NCBI RefSeq assembly: GCF_013423955.1
Contig: NZ_JACCKX010000001.1
Coordinates: forward strand, 372,001 to 436,000
Reading direction: 5' to 3'
From: Ottowia beijingensis
GTDB taxonomy: Bacteria > Pseudomonadota > Gammaproteobacteria > Burkholderiales > Burkholderiaceae_C
Length of the DNA: 64,000 bases
In this document: one piece after another, positions 16,842 through 26,178 of the stretch
Layout of the letters: every line of letters starts with the position of its first letter
How positions within the stretch are numbered: position 1 is the stretch's first letter
The notes under the pieces: model-generated
What the model was told of the DNA's origin: nothing
Databases searched by the model: none
Seen by the model: only the letters and a program-made list of their open reading frames with translations
Program-made: the position numbers and the translations under genes

Positions 16842-17363
16842 ATGACTCTTGAACAACGCCTCATCGCCCTGGCCCAGGCCATGGGCGCCGACGTGAAGGC
16901 CCTGCTGCAGGCGCAGGGCAGCCTGTCGGCGCTCAGCACCACGGCCAAGAACAACCTGGTCGCCGCCATCAACGAGCTGAAGACCGCCCTGGACAACGCT
17001 GGCACCGGCGGCGTGGCCATTGACGATGCCGCCGGCGACGGCGCCACCACCGTCACCTGGTCGGCCGACAAGATCCACGACACCATCGAGGCCGCCAAGA
17101 CTTTGGTGAAGGACGAGCTGACCGATGGCGCGGCCGCGGCGCTCGACACCCTGGCCGAATTGGCCGCTGCGCTGAACGACGACCCCAACTTCGCCGCCAC
17201 CATCGCCGGCGAGATCGCCAACCGCGTGCGCTTCGACGCCGCACAGGTGCTGACCGAGCCGCAGCAGGCCCAGGCCCGCAGCAACATCGGCGCCCAAAGC
17301 GCCGCCGCCATCGGCAACCCGGATCACGACCTGGTGGCCGATTACACCGACGCAAAGGCCTGA
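16842..17363 (+). CDS. Tail-fibre-like protein sharing its N-terminus with the next gene
   Basis: 173 residues with an AAGGAA ribosome site. The first ~54 residues (LEQRLIALAQAMGADVKALL, then SALSTTAKNNLVAAINELKT) are clearly paralogous to the start of the downstream protein. The remainder carries WSADKIHDTIEAAKTLVKDE and LTEPQQAQARSNIGAQSAAA, the latter a common tail-fibre repeat ending (QARSNIGA). It probably forms part of a receptor-binding or fibre-attachment structure. Confidence 0.6.
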   Translation: MTLEQRLIALAQAMGADVKALLQAQGSLSALSTTAKNNLVAAINELKTALDNAGTGGVAIDDAAGDGATTVTWSADKIHDTIEAAKTLVKDELTDGAAAALDTLAELAAALNDDPNFAATIAGEIANRVRFDAAQVLTEPQQAQARSNIGAQSAAAIGNPDHDLVADYTDAKA

Positions 17364-17367
17364 AGTC

Positions 17368-18408
17368 ATGAGCTTGCAACAGCGTTTGACCGCACTGGCT
17401 CAGGCTGTGGGCGGCGATGTCAAGTCGCTGCTTGCCGCCCAGGGTTCGCTGCAGGCGTTGACCACCTCGGCTAAGAGCAACTTGGTGGCGGCGGTCAACG
17501 AACTCAAAAGCGCGGTCGATGCGGCCGGTGGCGGCGCGTCAGACGAGCTGCTGCACGGCCCCGCCATCGTGTCGCAAAAGCTGCTGGAAGGCCCAGTCGC
17601 ATTTAACAACTGGATCGCGGTGTCGGGCAACCTGGTCATCTTTCGGCAACTGCTTGACTCGCTCGCCGGGCTGACCTATCTGGTCAACAACAGCGTTGCC
17701 ATGCAGTCGCTGGCCGGCAACGCAACGGCCATGGGCGAGGTGGCTGCCAGCGCGTCGGCGATGGCCGCGATGGCCGCGAGCCAGACCTCCATGAATGCAC
17801 TTGTGGCCCATGCGACCGCGCGCACTGCCGTGGCCAGCAGCGCGGTCGCCGTGGCGGCATTGGCTGCCAGCCCGGTCGCCATGCACACGTTGGTCAACAA
17901 CCAACCGATGCTCAGCGCATTGGTCTCGAGCGCGCATTGGGGCTTGTTCGAGGCCAGCACGGTGCTCCCTGTGTTTGGGGGCTCGCTCGCCATGGTGGCC
18001 GACGCGGCGCCTGGCTTCGCCACGACCTCGGCATCGAGCGTCTATGCGGCCGGCTTTGAGGCCTTTCGCGCGTTTGACGGCGTCGCCGCATCCCGCTGGG
18101 CCGCGGCCGGTGTAGCGGCCTCTGGAGCTTGGCTGCGGGTGTCGTTCGTGCAGCCTCGGTTTGTGCACACGCTGCGCGTGGTGCCCAATGCCAATGATGT
18201 GTACACCGCATGGCGGCTGGACTACAGCGACGACGCGGCCAACTGGTCGCCGGCTTACAGCGCAGCGTCCTACACCGCGCAGGCGGGTGTTGCCACAACC
18301 CATCCGGTGGCGGTGGCCGGGCGCCACCGGCATTGGCGCTTCTTCGTTGTCACCAGCTCGACCGGTTTTGCCGCGACGCGCGAGCTGGAACTCGACGGCT
18401 GGCTCTGA
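17368..18408 (+). CDS. Tail-fibre-like protein with discoidin (F5/8 type C) end
   Basis: 346 residues. The N-terminal module (LQQRLTALAQAVGGDVKSLL, TTSAKSNLVAAVNELKSAVD) repeats that of the upstream gene. The centre (about 110-190) is a run of short Ala/Met repeats such as AMGEVAASASAMAAMAASQT, typical of repetitive phage fibre shafts. The C-terminal ~140 residues look like an F5/8-type carbohydrate-binding domain (EAFRAFDGVAASRWAAAGVA, WLRVSFVQPRFVHTLRVVPN, WRLDYSDDAANW, final RELELDGWL). I infer a receptor-binding protein with a sugar-binding tip. Confidence 0.62.
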   Translation: MSLQQRLTALAQAVGGDVKSLLAAQGSLQALTTSAKSNLVAAVNELKSAVDAAGGGASDELLHGPAIVSQKLLEGPVAFNNWIAVSGNLVIFRQLLDSLAGLTYLVNNSVAMQSLAGNATAMGEVAASASAMAAMAASQTSMNALVAHATARTAVASSAVAVAALAASPVAMHTLVNNQPMLSALVSSAHWGLFEASTVLPVFGGSLAMVADAAPGFATTSASSVYAAGFEAFRAFDGVAASRWAAAGVAASGAWLRVSFVQPRFVHTLRVVPNANDVYTAWRLDYSDDAANWSPAYSAASYTAQAGVATTHPVAVAGRHRHWRFFVVTSSTGFAATRELELDGWL

Positions 18409-18445
18409 GCCCACAACCACCTTTCAAACCGTACAGGAGGTCTCC

Positions 18446-18627
18446 ATGGAAAAACCAAGCACATCGAACTCGTCAAACCCCACCGCCACGCCGGCCGCGA
18501 CTACCAGCCGGGCGCGCGGCTCACGCTGCCGGCGCACAAGGCCGACTGGCTGATCGGCGTCGGCAGCGCGCGCGATGCGTCGCCGGTGCCAGCGCCGACG
18601 CCGGCCAAGCCAGGCGCAAAGGACTGA
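18446..18627 (+). CDS. Short tail-module protein (~60 aa, frameshifted at the start)
   Basis: A strong AGGAGGT ribosome site precedes ATG 18446. One extra A in the AAAAA run at about 18450-18454 gives METKHIELVK-type sequence: KHIELVKPHRHAGRDYQPGA, RLTLPAHKADWLIGVGSARD and a Pro/Ala tail. This matches the short proteins (LLKPHTHAGRDYPPG type) encoded between connector and tail-tube genes in transposable phages. Without the correction the frame gives only Ser/Thr/Arg noise. Role unknown. Confidence 0.6.
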
Positions 18628-18689
18628 GCGAGGGCGCACGGCGCACCCTCCCTGCCACCCCTGATTCAACCCAACGGAGCACACCCACA

Positions 18690-19504
18690 TGCCAGCCAAC
18701 GTTTCCACCCCGATCATCTGGAACGGCCAGGGGCCGGTCCACATCGGCACCTACGACCCGGTCAACGGCCGGGCCGAACAGGGCTTTCTGACCAACCTCT
18801 ATTCCGTGGGCTGCGGCAACCGCACACTCACGGCCACGCCCTCGCGCGAGACCACCACGCTCAACGAGAGCTGCTCCGGCCAGCGCCTGACGCTGAAGGA
18901 AATGGAGACCAGCAAGAGCCTGCAGGTCAGCCTGTCGATGGTGCAGTTCGACAGCCGCACGCTGGCGCAGGCCTTCTTCGGCGAGGCCGTGCTCAAGGAG
19001 GGCGGCACTGTGACCGAGGAGGTGCTGGCCAGGCTGGCGCCGGGCGACTACTTCTTCCTGAAGCACCCGCGCGTGTCCAGCGTGGTGATCGAGGACAGCA
19101 CCGCCGGCACGCCCATCACCTACGTGGAGGGCACGCACTACCTGATCGACGACGCCGACCACGGCCGCTGCCGCCTGATCGCCCACCCGGGCGCGCCCGA
19201 TCCCGAGCACGTCGAGCCGCTGAAGGTCGACTATGAGTACGCCGGCTTCATCAACATCGCGGCCTTCAGCAAGACCAATGTCGAGAAGGGCATCGTTTTC
19301 AGCGGCATCAACGGCGACGGCCAGAAGGTGCGCGTGATCATTCCGCGCATCAGCCTGGCGATGAACGGCGACTTCGGCTGGATCACCGACGAGGCCAGCG
19401 AGCTGACGCTCGGCGGCCAGGCGCTGTACGTGCCGGATCTGCAGACCGACCCGATGTACGGCCCCTTCATGCGCATCGACACGATGCCGGACCTGCCGGC
19501 CTGA
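18690..19504 (+). CDS. Major tail tube protein
   Basis: 271 residues forming the tube of a non-contractile tail. Characteristic stretches are TPIIWNGQGPVHIGTYDPVN, GFLTNLYSVGCGNRTLTATP, KEMETSKSLQVSLSMVQFDS, VDYEYAGFINIAAFSKTNVE and VRVIIPRISLAMNGDFGWIT. It lies between the tail-tip cassette and the tape measure, as the tube gene does in B3-like phages. No sheath gene is present nearby. Frame intact; a strong terminator follows the stop. Confidence 0.72.
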
Positions 19505-19542
19505 CGGTGATGTGGCCTGGCGACAGGCCGCGCGCGCCCATG

Positions 19543-19580
19543 AAAAACCGCGCCGGGCGTTTGTGCCGGGCGCGGTTTTT
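19543..19580. terminator. Bidirectional hairpin terminator after the tail tube gene
   Basis: AAAAACCGCGCC (19543-19554) pairs perfectly with GGCGCGGTTTTT (19569-19580), with A- and T-runs on the two flanks, so it can end transcription from both sides: the rightward tail tube gene and the leftward small membrane gene at 19597-19743. Confidence 0.8.
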
Positions 19581-19596
19581 GTTTGGGGGCGTGGGG

Positions 19597-19743
19597 TCAG
19601 TGGCGCGGGCCAAGCAGGCGCCAGCAGATGCCGGCCCAGGGCGCGGCCAGCGCCACGCCCAGCGCCAACACCGCTGGCAGCACCAGGCCGTAACCCAGCA
19701 GCACGAAGGCGAGCAGCGCAAAGAAAGCCATGAAGCGAAGCAT
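19597..19743 (-). CDS. Small leftward membrane protein (48 aa), moron-like
   Basis: The minus-strand frame from ATG 19743 gives MLRFMAFFALLAFVLLGYGL, then VLPAVLALGVALAAPWAGIC and WRLLGPRH: two hydrophobic segments with a basic end, a credible two-helix membrane protein. It is opposite to all surrounding tail genes and sits against a bidirectional terminator, which is the layout of a phage moron. The ribosome site is weak. It occupies the place where tail-assembly chaperone genes are usually found. A start at 19731 (MAFFALL) is possible. Confidence 0.5.
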   Translation of the reverse strand: MLRFMAFFALLAFVLLGYGLVLPAVLALGVALAAPWAGICWRLLGPRH

Positions 19744-19771
19744 GGCTGGATGTTAAAGCGAGAGGAGCACC

Positions 19772-22700
19772 ATGGCAACCGATCTGAAGGCCAAGCTGGT
19801 TGTTGAGGCGCAAGCCACTGGCCAGCAAGAGCTGGCCGGCATGGCCGCCGACGTCAAGAACCTGGCGGGCGAGAGCGAGCGCAGCGCGCAGAAGCAGACC
19901 ACCTCGCACCGCCGCATCGCCGATGGGGTCAAGTCCATCAGCGCGGAACTGGCGCTGGTGCGCAACGCGTACATCGGCCTGCAGGGCCTGATGGGCGTGG
20001 TGCACTCGGTGCGCGGGCTCACCGCCACGGCCGACGCCGTGAGCAACCTGCAGGCGCGCATCAAGCTGGTGACCGGCGAAGGTCAGCTGTTCGAGGAGAT
20101 GTGGGAGCGCGTGGCGCAGACGGCGCAGCGCACCAACAGCGACCTGGGCGCCACGGGCGACCTGTTCAGCCGCATCGCCGCCGTCGGCAAGGATGCCGGC
20201 CTGAGTGCGCAGCAGGCTGCCGAACAAAGCCTGGCCATCACCGAGTCGATCAACCAGGCGGTGCAGCTGTCGGGCGCCTCGGCCGAGGCCAGCCAGGCGG
20301 CGGTCACCCAGCTGATCCAGGGCCTGCAGTCGGGGTGCTGCGGGGTGACGAGTTCAACTCGGTGATGGAGCAGGCGCCGCGCCTGGCCCGCGCGCTGGCC
20401 GACGGCCTGAAGGTCACCACCGGCGAGCTGCGAGCCATGTCGCAGGCCGGCAAGCTGAGCGCAGACACCGTGATCCGGGCGCTGCAGTCCCAGGCGGATG
20501 TGCTGGAGCAGGAGTTCGGCACGCTGCCGCAGACCATCGGCCGCTCGATGGAGAACCTGGCCACGTCCTGGTCGCTGTTCGTCAGCCAGGCCGACCAGGC
20601 CAGTGGGGCATCGCAGAAGATCGCCAGCGCCATCGACCTGCTGGCCGACAACCTGGACACCGTGGCCACCGTGGCCTGGCGCGCCGGCCAGGTGATGCTG
20701 GCCATGGTGGCCATCAAGACGGTCAAGACGGTCTATGAGTTCGGCGTGGCGGCGCTGAGCAGCGCGCGGGCGCTGGATGCGGTGGCGGCCTCGGGCGCGC
20801 GTGCGGGCGCAGCCATCAACGTGGCGTCGGCCGCTCAGCAGCGTTTTGCCCACATTGCGCGCAGCCTGGGCTACGCCACCATTGCCGACCAGGTGTTGCG
20901 CATCTCCATGGCCTACATGGAGCTGCGCCAACAACAGCAGCAGCAGGCGCAGCTGACCGATGCGCTGGCCGAGAAGGATGCGCGCGCGGCCCGGCGTTTG
21001 AGCGAGATTTCGCAGGCCACCGGCGTGCTGGTGCGCAGCATGGAAGAGTTGAATGCCGCGCAGGCATCCGGCGCCCTGGTGTTCAGCGAAGCCGAAGGGC
21101 GCTGGATGTCGGCTGCCCAGGCGCAGCAGCAGCTGGGCCTGGCGGCCGAGAACACCGCCGACCGGCTGGCTGGCCTGAACGCCGCTGCCGCCGTGGAGCA
21201 GTTCCACGCCATCGTCGAGGAAAGCGGCAAGGCGGAGGAGGCGCTGAAGAAGCTGGTCGAGGGCCTGCGCTTCGACGACGCCACCAGCGTGGCCGGCTTC
21301 ACGCGTGCGCTGGAGGCGCTGCGCAATGGCGGCACGCTCACTGCCCAGCAGGTGGGCGACGCCTGGCAGCAGGCACTGGCCAAGCTGGACGCGGGCCAGA
21401 TCGACCGCGTGCGCACCCAGCTGGAGGCCGCGGCCGCGCAGGGGGTCATCAGCGCGCAGCAGCTGGCACAGGTCAATGACCAGATCCTCACGGCGTCTTT
21501 CGCGCGGCTGGGCGTGAACTCGGCGCAGGCGCTGGGGCAAATCAGCAAGGGCGCGCAGGACGCCATCGGCTCGGTGGCGCTGGTGATGGAGACCCTCGAC
21601 GCGGCCGGCGCGCAGTCCGAAGAGGCGGCGCGCGCCATCGAGCTGGCGTTTGCCGCTGCCGTGCCCAAGGCCGACAGCCTGGAGGCTGTGGCGGCGCTGG
21701 AGCAGCAGCTTGCGGCTGTGGGCGAGTCCGGCAAGATCGGTGCGGCGGGCGTGCAGCGTGTGCAGGAGGCGCTGGACCGCCAGCGCGCCGCCATCCACGA
21801 CCAGCTGCCCGGCATCCAGAGCCTGGGCGAGGCCCTGCGCCAGCTGGGCGTGAAGCCGCAGGCCGAGCTGAACGCGATGGCGCACAGCGCGCGCACCGCG
21901 TTCGACATGGTGAAGGCCTCCGGCAGCGCCACCGCGCGTGAGCTCAATGACGCCTGGCGCGTGATGGCCGAGGCGCAGATCGCCGCCAACAACGGCGTGG
22001 CCGATGCGGCGCTGGTGGCGCAAGCCAAGCAGCACGGCTTCGTGATCCAGGCCGACGAGGCCGGCAAGGCGGTGGTGGTCAGCATGGCCGATGCCATCGC
22101 GGCGATGCGGCAGTTCGGCGGCGCCGCCGAGCGCGCGGGCATGCAGGCGCGTGGCGCGGGCGAAGAGGCGGCCGAAGGCGCTGACGCCGCGCGCGAGGCG
22201 CACGAGCAGGCCGCACAGGCCATCGAGTTCACCTGGCTGTCGGCCCGCACACAGGCCAGCCGCTATGCCGACGAGGCGGCGCGCCACGCCGAGACGATGG
22301 TGGGCACGCTGCAAAAGTACCTGGGCACCGGCATGAGCTGGAACCAGTACATCGGTGCCTGGAACAGCTATTACGGCGACCTGCGCCGGATGGCCGAGGA
22401 GTATGCGGCGGCGCTGGAGGGCATCGACGCGCGCCAGCAGGCGCTGGAGCGGCGCAACAGCGGCGCGGCCAAGGGCGTGGACGACTTGCGCATGCGCCTG
22501 CTGGAGCTGAGCGGCAGCGAAGAGGAGATTGCCCAGGCGCGTGCGGCGCGCGACCGTGCCGAGGTGGAGCGCCAGATCCAGCTGGCGCAGCTGGAGGCCG
22601 AGCGCGCCAGCGTGCGCGGCGACCATGGGGCGGCGCAGCGCTTTGCCGAAGAGGTGGCCTTGCTGCAGGAGCAGCTGAGCTGCTGGGGCAGATCGAGCGC

Positions 22701-22913
22701 GCCGAGAAGCGCCAGCGCAAGGAGCGCAGCCAGAGCGGTGGCGCGGGCGGTGGTGGCGGCAGCGGCTCGTCGGGCAGCAGCGGCGGCAAGGGTGGTGGCA
22801 TGGCGGCGCCCAACGTCAACATCACCCTCAACGCGAACGGCGTGAACGACCCGGCGCGACTGGCCCGCATGATCGAGCCCGAGCTGAAGCGGCTGGGGCG
22901 CCTGGCGCGCTGA
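19772..22913 (+). CDS. Tail tape-measure protein (two frame breaks)
   Basis: Long, Ala/Gln-rich, mostly helical protein of about 1047 residues that sets tail length and takes part in DNA ejection. The N-terminus (LKAKLVVEAQATGQQELAGM) leads into a conserved tape-measure region (LGATGDLFSRIAAVGKDAGL, VLRGDEFNSVMEQAPRLARA, LSADTVIRALQSQADVLEQE). The coiled-coil body follows, and the C-terminus ends NVNITLNANGVNDPARLARM. Breaks at about 20334 (GGGG, one G short) and about 22680 (CTGAGCTGCTG) must be corrected. The ATG at 19772 has GAGAGGAG upstream. A Gly/Ser-rich linker is present near the end. Confidence 0.8.
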
Positions 22914-23079
22914 CCTTGCATGACGAATGACCGCGCCTGGCGGCGCATGACAAATGACAAAGCGCCATTGGTCATTGAAGCGCAGCGAAGTCATTCGTCA
23001 TTCGTCATGCGGCGCAGCCGCGGTCATTAGTAAAGCGTTTTAGTTGGCGACGGGCGCGGCGGGCCGGCACCATGCCCGC
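22914..23079. promoter_or_regulatory. Structured gap with AATGAC repeats and the second palindrome
   Basis: The gap between tape measure and the next tail gene holds GAATGAC/GTCATT words several times in both orientations (for example ATGACGAATGACCGCG at about 22920 against CGCGGTCATT at about 23019), able to fold into hairpins. At 23028-23045 lies TAGTAAAGCGTTTTAGTT, matching 15 of 18 bases of the palindrome at 12536. I infer a terminator-like structure followed by a start region for the distal tail operon. Confidence 0.45.
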
Positions 23080-26000
23080 ATGCCTTCCGTGCAGCGCTTC
23101 CTCTCCGGCCGCCACAACCTCGCGCGCACCGCCGCGCTGGTGGCCAGCAGCGTGCGCGCCAGCCGCGCCATCGAGCGCGTGCACGCGCAGCGCACGGGCG
23201 GTGGCCGGGTGCGCCTGGCGGGCGACTACATTGGCCACGAGGCCGCCGACGTGCAGGTGCGCATCAGCGCCACCGGCGGCGTGCCGCGCGCCAGCGTGCC
23301 GCAGTTCGTGGGTGTGGGCAATGGCGGCCTGCAGGTGCTGGCGGTGGATGCCGCCGCGCCGCTGCAGGGCATCACGCTGACCCTGGCCGACCTGGGCGTG
23401 GCCACCGCGCACGCGCTGCTGGACGTGCGCGAGGTGCAACTGCGGGCCCGCGCGCCAGGTGCGGTGGGCAACAGCATTCGTGTTTCGGTCGAGCCCCGCC
23501 TGGTGCGCACGCCCACCGCCTGGGCGCTGCTGGCCGACTGGCCGGCCGGCACGGCGGTGCAGACCGGCCCGCAGTGGGACTTTGGCGGCCTGCCGCTGAA
23601 CGCGCAGCAAGAGCTGGACGCCGCCAGCCCGCGCATCCAGTTCGGCAGCGACCCGCAGGTGTACCGGCCGTGGCGCCGCTTCAAGGACGGCGCCTGGCAG
23701 TTCGGCCTGTCGCCGGCGCTGGAGCGCAACGTGCCGGCCGGCACGCCGGTGCTGGCGGTGACGGGCGGCTACGTGGTCACCGTGACGGACGGCGTGGCCA
23801 GCGAGACCTTTGGCGACGTGGACGCGGCGCAGCCGGCCATCGAGAGTTTTCACGACCTGCTGCTGGCGCTGGCCGATTCCGCCCTGGTGGAAGTGGCCGG
23901 CGTGGTGGCGGCCGACCGCACGGTGGGCGGGCAGGCCGCCATCGACGTGCCGCTGCGCACCCAGGCCTGGCTGCTGGCGCTGGGCGGCAAGGTGGCGCTG
24001 GCCGGCGTGGCCGTGCCGCCCGGCGCGCCCACGCAGGCGGTGACGCTGCGCTGCATCAACGACGACGTGGTGGGCGCCGAGCGCTGGAGCGTGGCCGGTG
24101 ATGTGTCGGGCACGCTGCCGGTGGCCACCACGGGCGTGCCCTATGCCAGCGCGGCGGCGCTGTTCACCGTGCCGCGCATCGACCCGGCGGCGGCGGGCAG
24201 CGGGCGCTGGTCGTTCAAGTTCCGCCCGGCCGCGCGCGAAGCGGGCGAAGGCGTGCCGTCCATCTGCCTGCGGCCGTTCCGGCTGGGGCGCAACGCGGTG
24301 CCGCGCACCGTGACGTTCACCTACACCAAGCGGCCGCCGGCCGATTGCAAATGCAGCGACATGCCCACGCCCCGGCTGTCGTTGGCGTGTTTGGGGCTAA
24401 CAGAGGAGGCTGCATTGATTGACGCCGAATACCAATCCCGGCTGGAGGCGCTGTACAAGTGGCGCAGCGACTTCACCGAGGGCAACAGCGGGCTGCCCAG
24501 CGTCGACGACGACATTCATGGCGTTGACGTCACGCTCGCCAACCGCGTGACCGCCGTGCTCGCGCAGGGGTTGACCGACCTGTTTGCGGCCCCGCCGGCC
24601 GTGGCCGCCGCGCTGACCGAGTGGGATGCTGCGCTGGTCGCGCTGAAAGCCGACCTGGCCAGCCTGGAGACGGCGACCGGCGTCGATGACGATCTCTACG
24701 AGAAGGCGCTGGTTCTCCGGGAAAACGGCAACCTGGCCATCAGGTACGTGGATCAGTACGCGGCCCGCTACGAGGCCCGCATGGACTACGTGCGCACCCT
24801 GGCGGGCATCGTCCCAAAATCTGAATCCAGCAGCAGTGATGCGGGCAGCTGCTGGACCGACCACGGCGGCACCCACTGGTGGGTCGACGCCGAGGGTTAT
24901 TACCTGCCCGCATTCACCAACCAGGCCTACGTCAGCGCGCGGCGCGATACCGATACGGGCCGGGCTTACTCGACGCAGGAGTTCGGTTTCGGCCTGGTGG
25001 TGGCCTGCCCCGAGCGCCTGCGCGAGGGCGACGAGATCACGCTGCGGATCGAGGCGGTGGACGGCGAGCGGCCCTACCGTGTGGGTGATGAGGCCATCAT
25101 CCAGACGATAGGCGCCGGCCCGGCCTGGCTGGCGGGCGGCGTGGACGGCACCGACGTGCAGACCTGGCGCGTGCTGGGCGGCGCCAGCGGCGCGCTGCCC
25201 GACTACGTGGTGCCCACCGATGGCGCGCCCGTGCCCGACTATGCGGCCGCCGGCATCACGCTGCGCATGGCGCCGGGCGGCATCCCATTCAGCCTGGGCG
25301 ACACCTTCACGCTGGCGGTGGAAGCCGGGCAGTATCAGTGGCGGCAGGACGGTGGCGCCTGGTCGGCCGAGGCCGACATTCCAGCCGATGGGCAGGCGCT
25401 GCTGGCCGATGGGTTGACGGTGCACTTCGACGCTGGCGCCGCGCCCTCGTTCGTGCCGGGCGACGATTACGTGTTCCGCGTGCACCAGCCCTGGGCGACC
25501 AGCCACGTGCGCGATGCGCAGGCCAGCGCCTGGGGTTGGGACGGCAGCAACGCCACGCTGGAGATCGACCTGGGTGCCGTGCAGCCGCTGGGCGCGCTGG
25601 CGCTGGCGCGCTACACGCTGCCGGCGGGCGCCGTGCTGGCGTTCGAGCTGTCGGACGACGGCGCTGGCTGGACCGCGCCCGTGGCGCTGGACACCAGCGG
25701 CCCGGCCTGCGTGCACCTGCTCGACGCCGCCGCGCGCCACCTGCGGCTGACGGTGGCGGGCGCCGAGGGCGGCCACATCGGCTGGCTGTGGGTGGGCGTG
25801 CCGCTGGCCACCGACCACCACGCCAGCAGCTGCCAGCGCCGCCGCCGCTGGGCCGCGCGCCGCGGCGACGGCCCCAACGCGGCCAGCCTGTACAGCGGTG
25901 TGGGCGACGGCTGGAGTCTGGCGTGGGAGCCGGGCGATGCGCAGAGCAGCCGCCTGCTGGCGGCCGATGTGGCGCAGTTGGTGGGCCTGTTGGACTGGGC

Positions 26001-26178
26001 GCAGGCCCATGACGAGCCGCTGCTGTTCGTGCCGCACCACCAGCACCCGCAGGACGCGGCGCTGGTGCGCTTTGCCGCCGATGCGCTGGAGGTGACCGAC
26101 CTGCACGCCTGGCAGCCCGACAGCGCGGGCGACCGCATCCTGTCGGCCGCGCTGGAGCTGGACCCGGTGTATGCGTGA
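23080..26178 (+). CDS. Large distal tail protein of B3-like transposable siphophages
   Basis: 1032 residues from ATG 23080 (MPSVQRFLSGRHNLARTAAL). No enzyme motif is visible. The chain is a succession of beta-rich domains (VRISATGGVPRASVPQFVGV, LSPALERNVPAGTPVLAVTG, DDYVFRVHQPWATSHVRDAQ) with a central helical insert (AALTEWDAALVALKADLASL). The terminal part (YSGVGDGWSLAWEPGDAQSS) resembles large unnamed tail proteins of B3-type phages. It is followed immediately by the next tail gene (overlap at 26171). Probably part of the tail tip or central spike. Confidence 0.65.
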   Translation: MPSVQRFLSGRHNLARTAALVASSVRASRAIERVHAQRTGGGRVRLAGDYIGHEAADVQVRISATGGVPRASVPQFVGVGNGGLQVLAVDAAAPLQGITLTLADLGVATAHALLDVREVQLRARAPGAVGNSIRVSVEPRLVRTPTAWALLADWPAGTAVQTGPQWDFGGLPLNAQQELDAASPRIQFGSDPQVYRPWRRFKDGAWQFGLSPALERNVPAGTPVLAVTGGYVVTVTDGVASETFGDVDAAQPAIESFHDLLLALADSALVEVAGVVAADRTVGGQAAIDVPLRTQAWLLALGGKVALAGVAVPPGAPTQAVTLRCINDDVVGAERWSVAGDVSGTLPVATTGVPYASAAALFTVPRIDPAAAGSGRWSFKFRPAAREAGEGVPSICLRPFRLGRNAVPRTVTFTYTKRPPADCKCSDMPTPRLSLACLGLTEEAALIDAEYQSRLEALYKWRSDFTEGNSGLPSVDDDIHGVDVTLANRVTAVLAQGLTDLFAAPPAVAAALTEWDAALVALKADLASLETATGVDDDLYEKALVLRENGNLAIRYVDQYAARYEARMDYVRTLAGIVPKSESSSSDAGSCWTDHGGTHWWVDAEGYYLPAFTNQAYVSARRDTDTGRAYSTQEFGFGLVVACPERLREGDEITLRIEAVDGERPYRVGDEAIIQTIGAGPAWLAGGVDGTDVQTWRVLGGASGALPDYVVPTDGAPVPDYAAAGITLRMAPGGIPFSLGDTFTLAVEAGQYQWRQDGGAWSAEADIPADGQALLADGLTVHFDAGAAPSFVPGDDYVFRVHQPWATSHVRDAQASAWGWDGSNATLEIDLGAVQPLGALALARYTLPAGAVLAFELSDDGAGWTAPVALDTSGPACVHLLDAAARHLRLTVAGAEGGHIGWLWVGVPLATDHHASSCQRRRRWAARRGDGPNAASLYSGVGDGWSLAWEPGDAQSSRLLAADVAQLVGLLDWAQAHDEPLLFVPHHQHPQDAALVRFAADALEVTDLHAWQPDSAGDRILSAALELDPVYA

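Noticed and set aside
16842-18408. Diversity-generating retroelement acting on the tail proteins
   Set aside because: No reverse transcriptase gene and no template/variable repeat pair seen; similarity is limited to the N-terminal module.
18690-19504. Tail sheath protein of a contractile tail
   Set aside because: Length and sequence fit a tube protein; no second tube gene or Mu-type baseplate genes follow, so the tail is not contractile.
20320-20350. Programmed frameshift in the tape measure gene
   Set aside because: Only a run of four G is present, no slippery heptamer, and similar one-base losses occur in unrelated genes across the window, so a sequence error is more likely.
20083-22626. 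847-residue leftward frame opposite the tape measure gene
   Set aside because: Composition of a shadow frame and no motifs; the tape measure reading is coherent.
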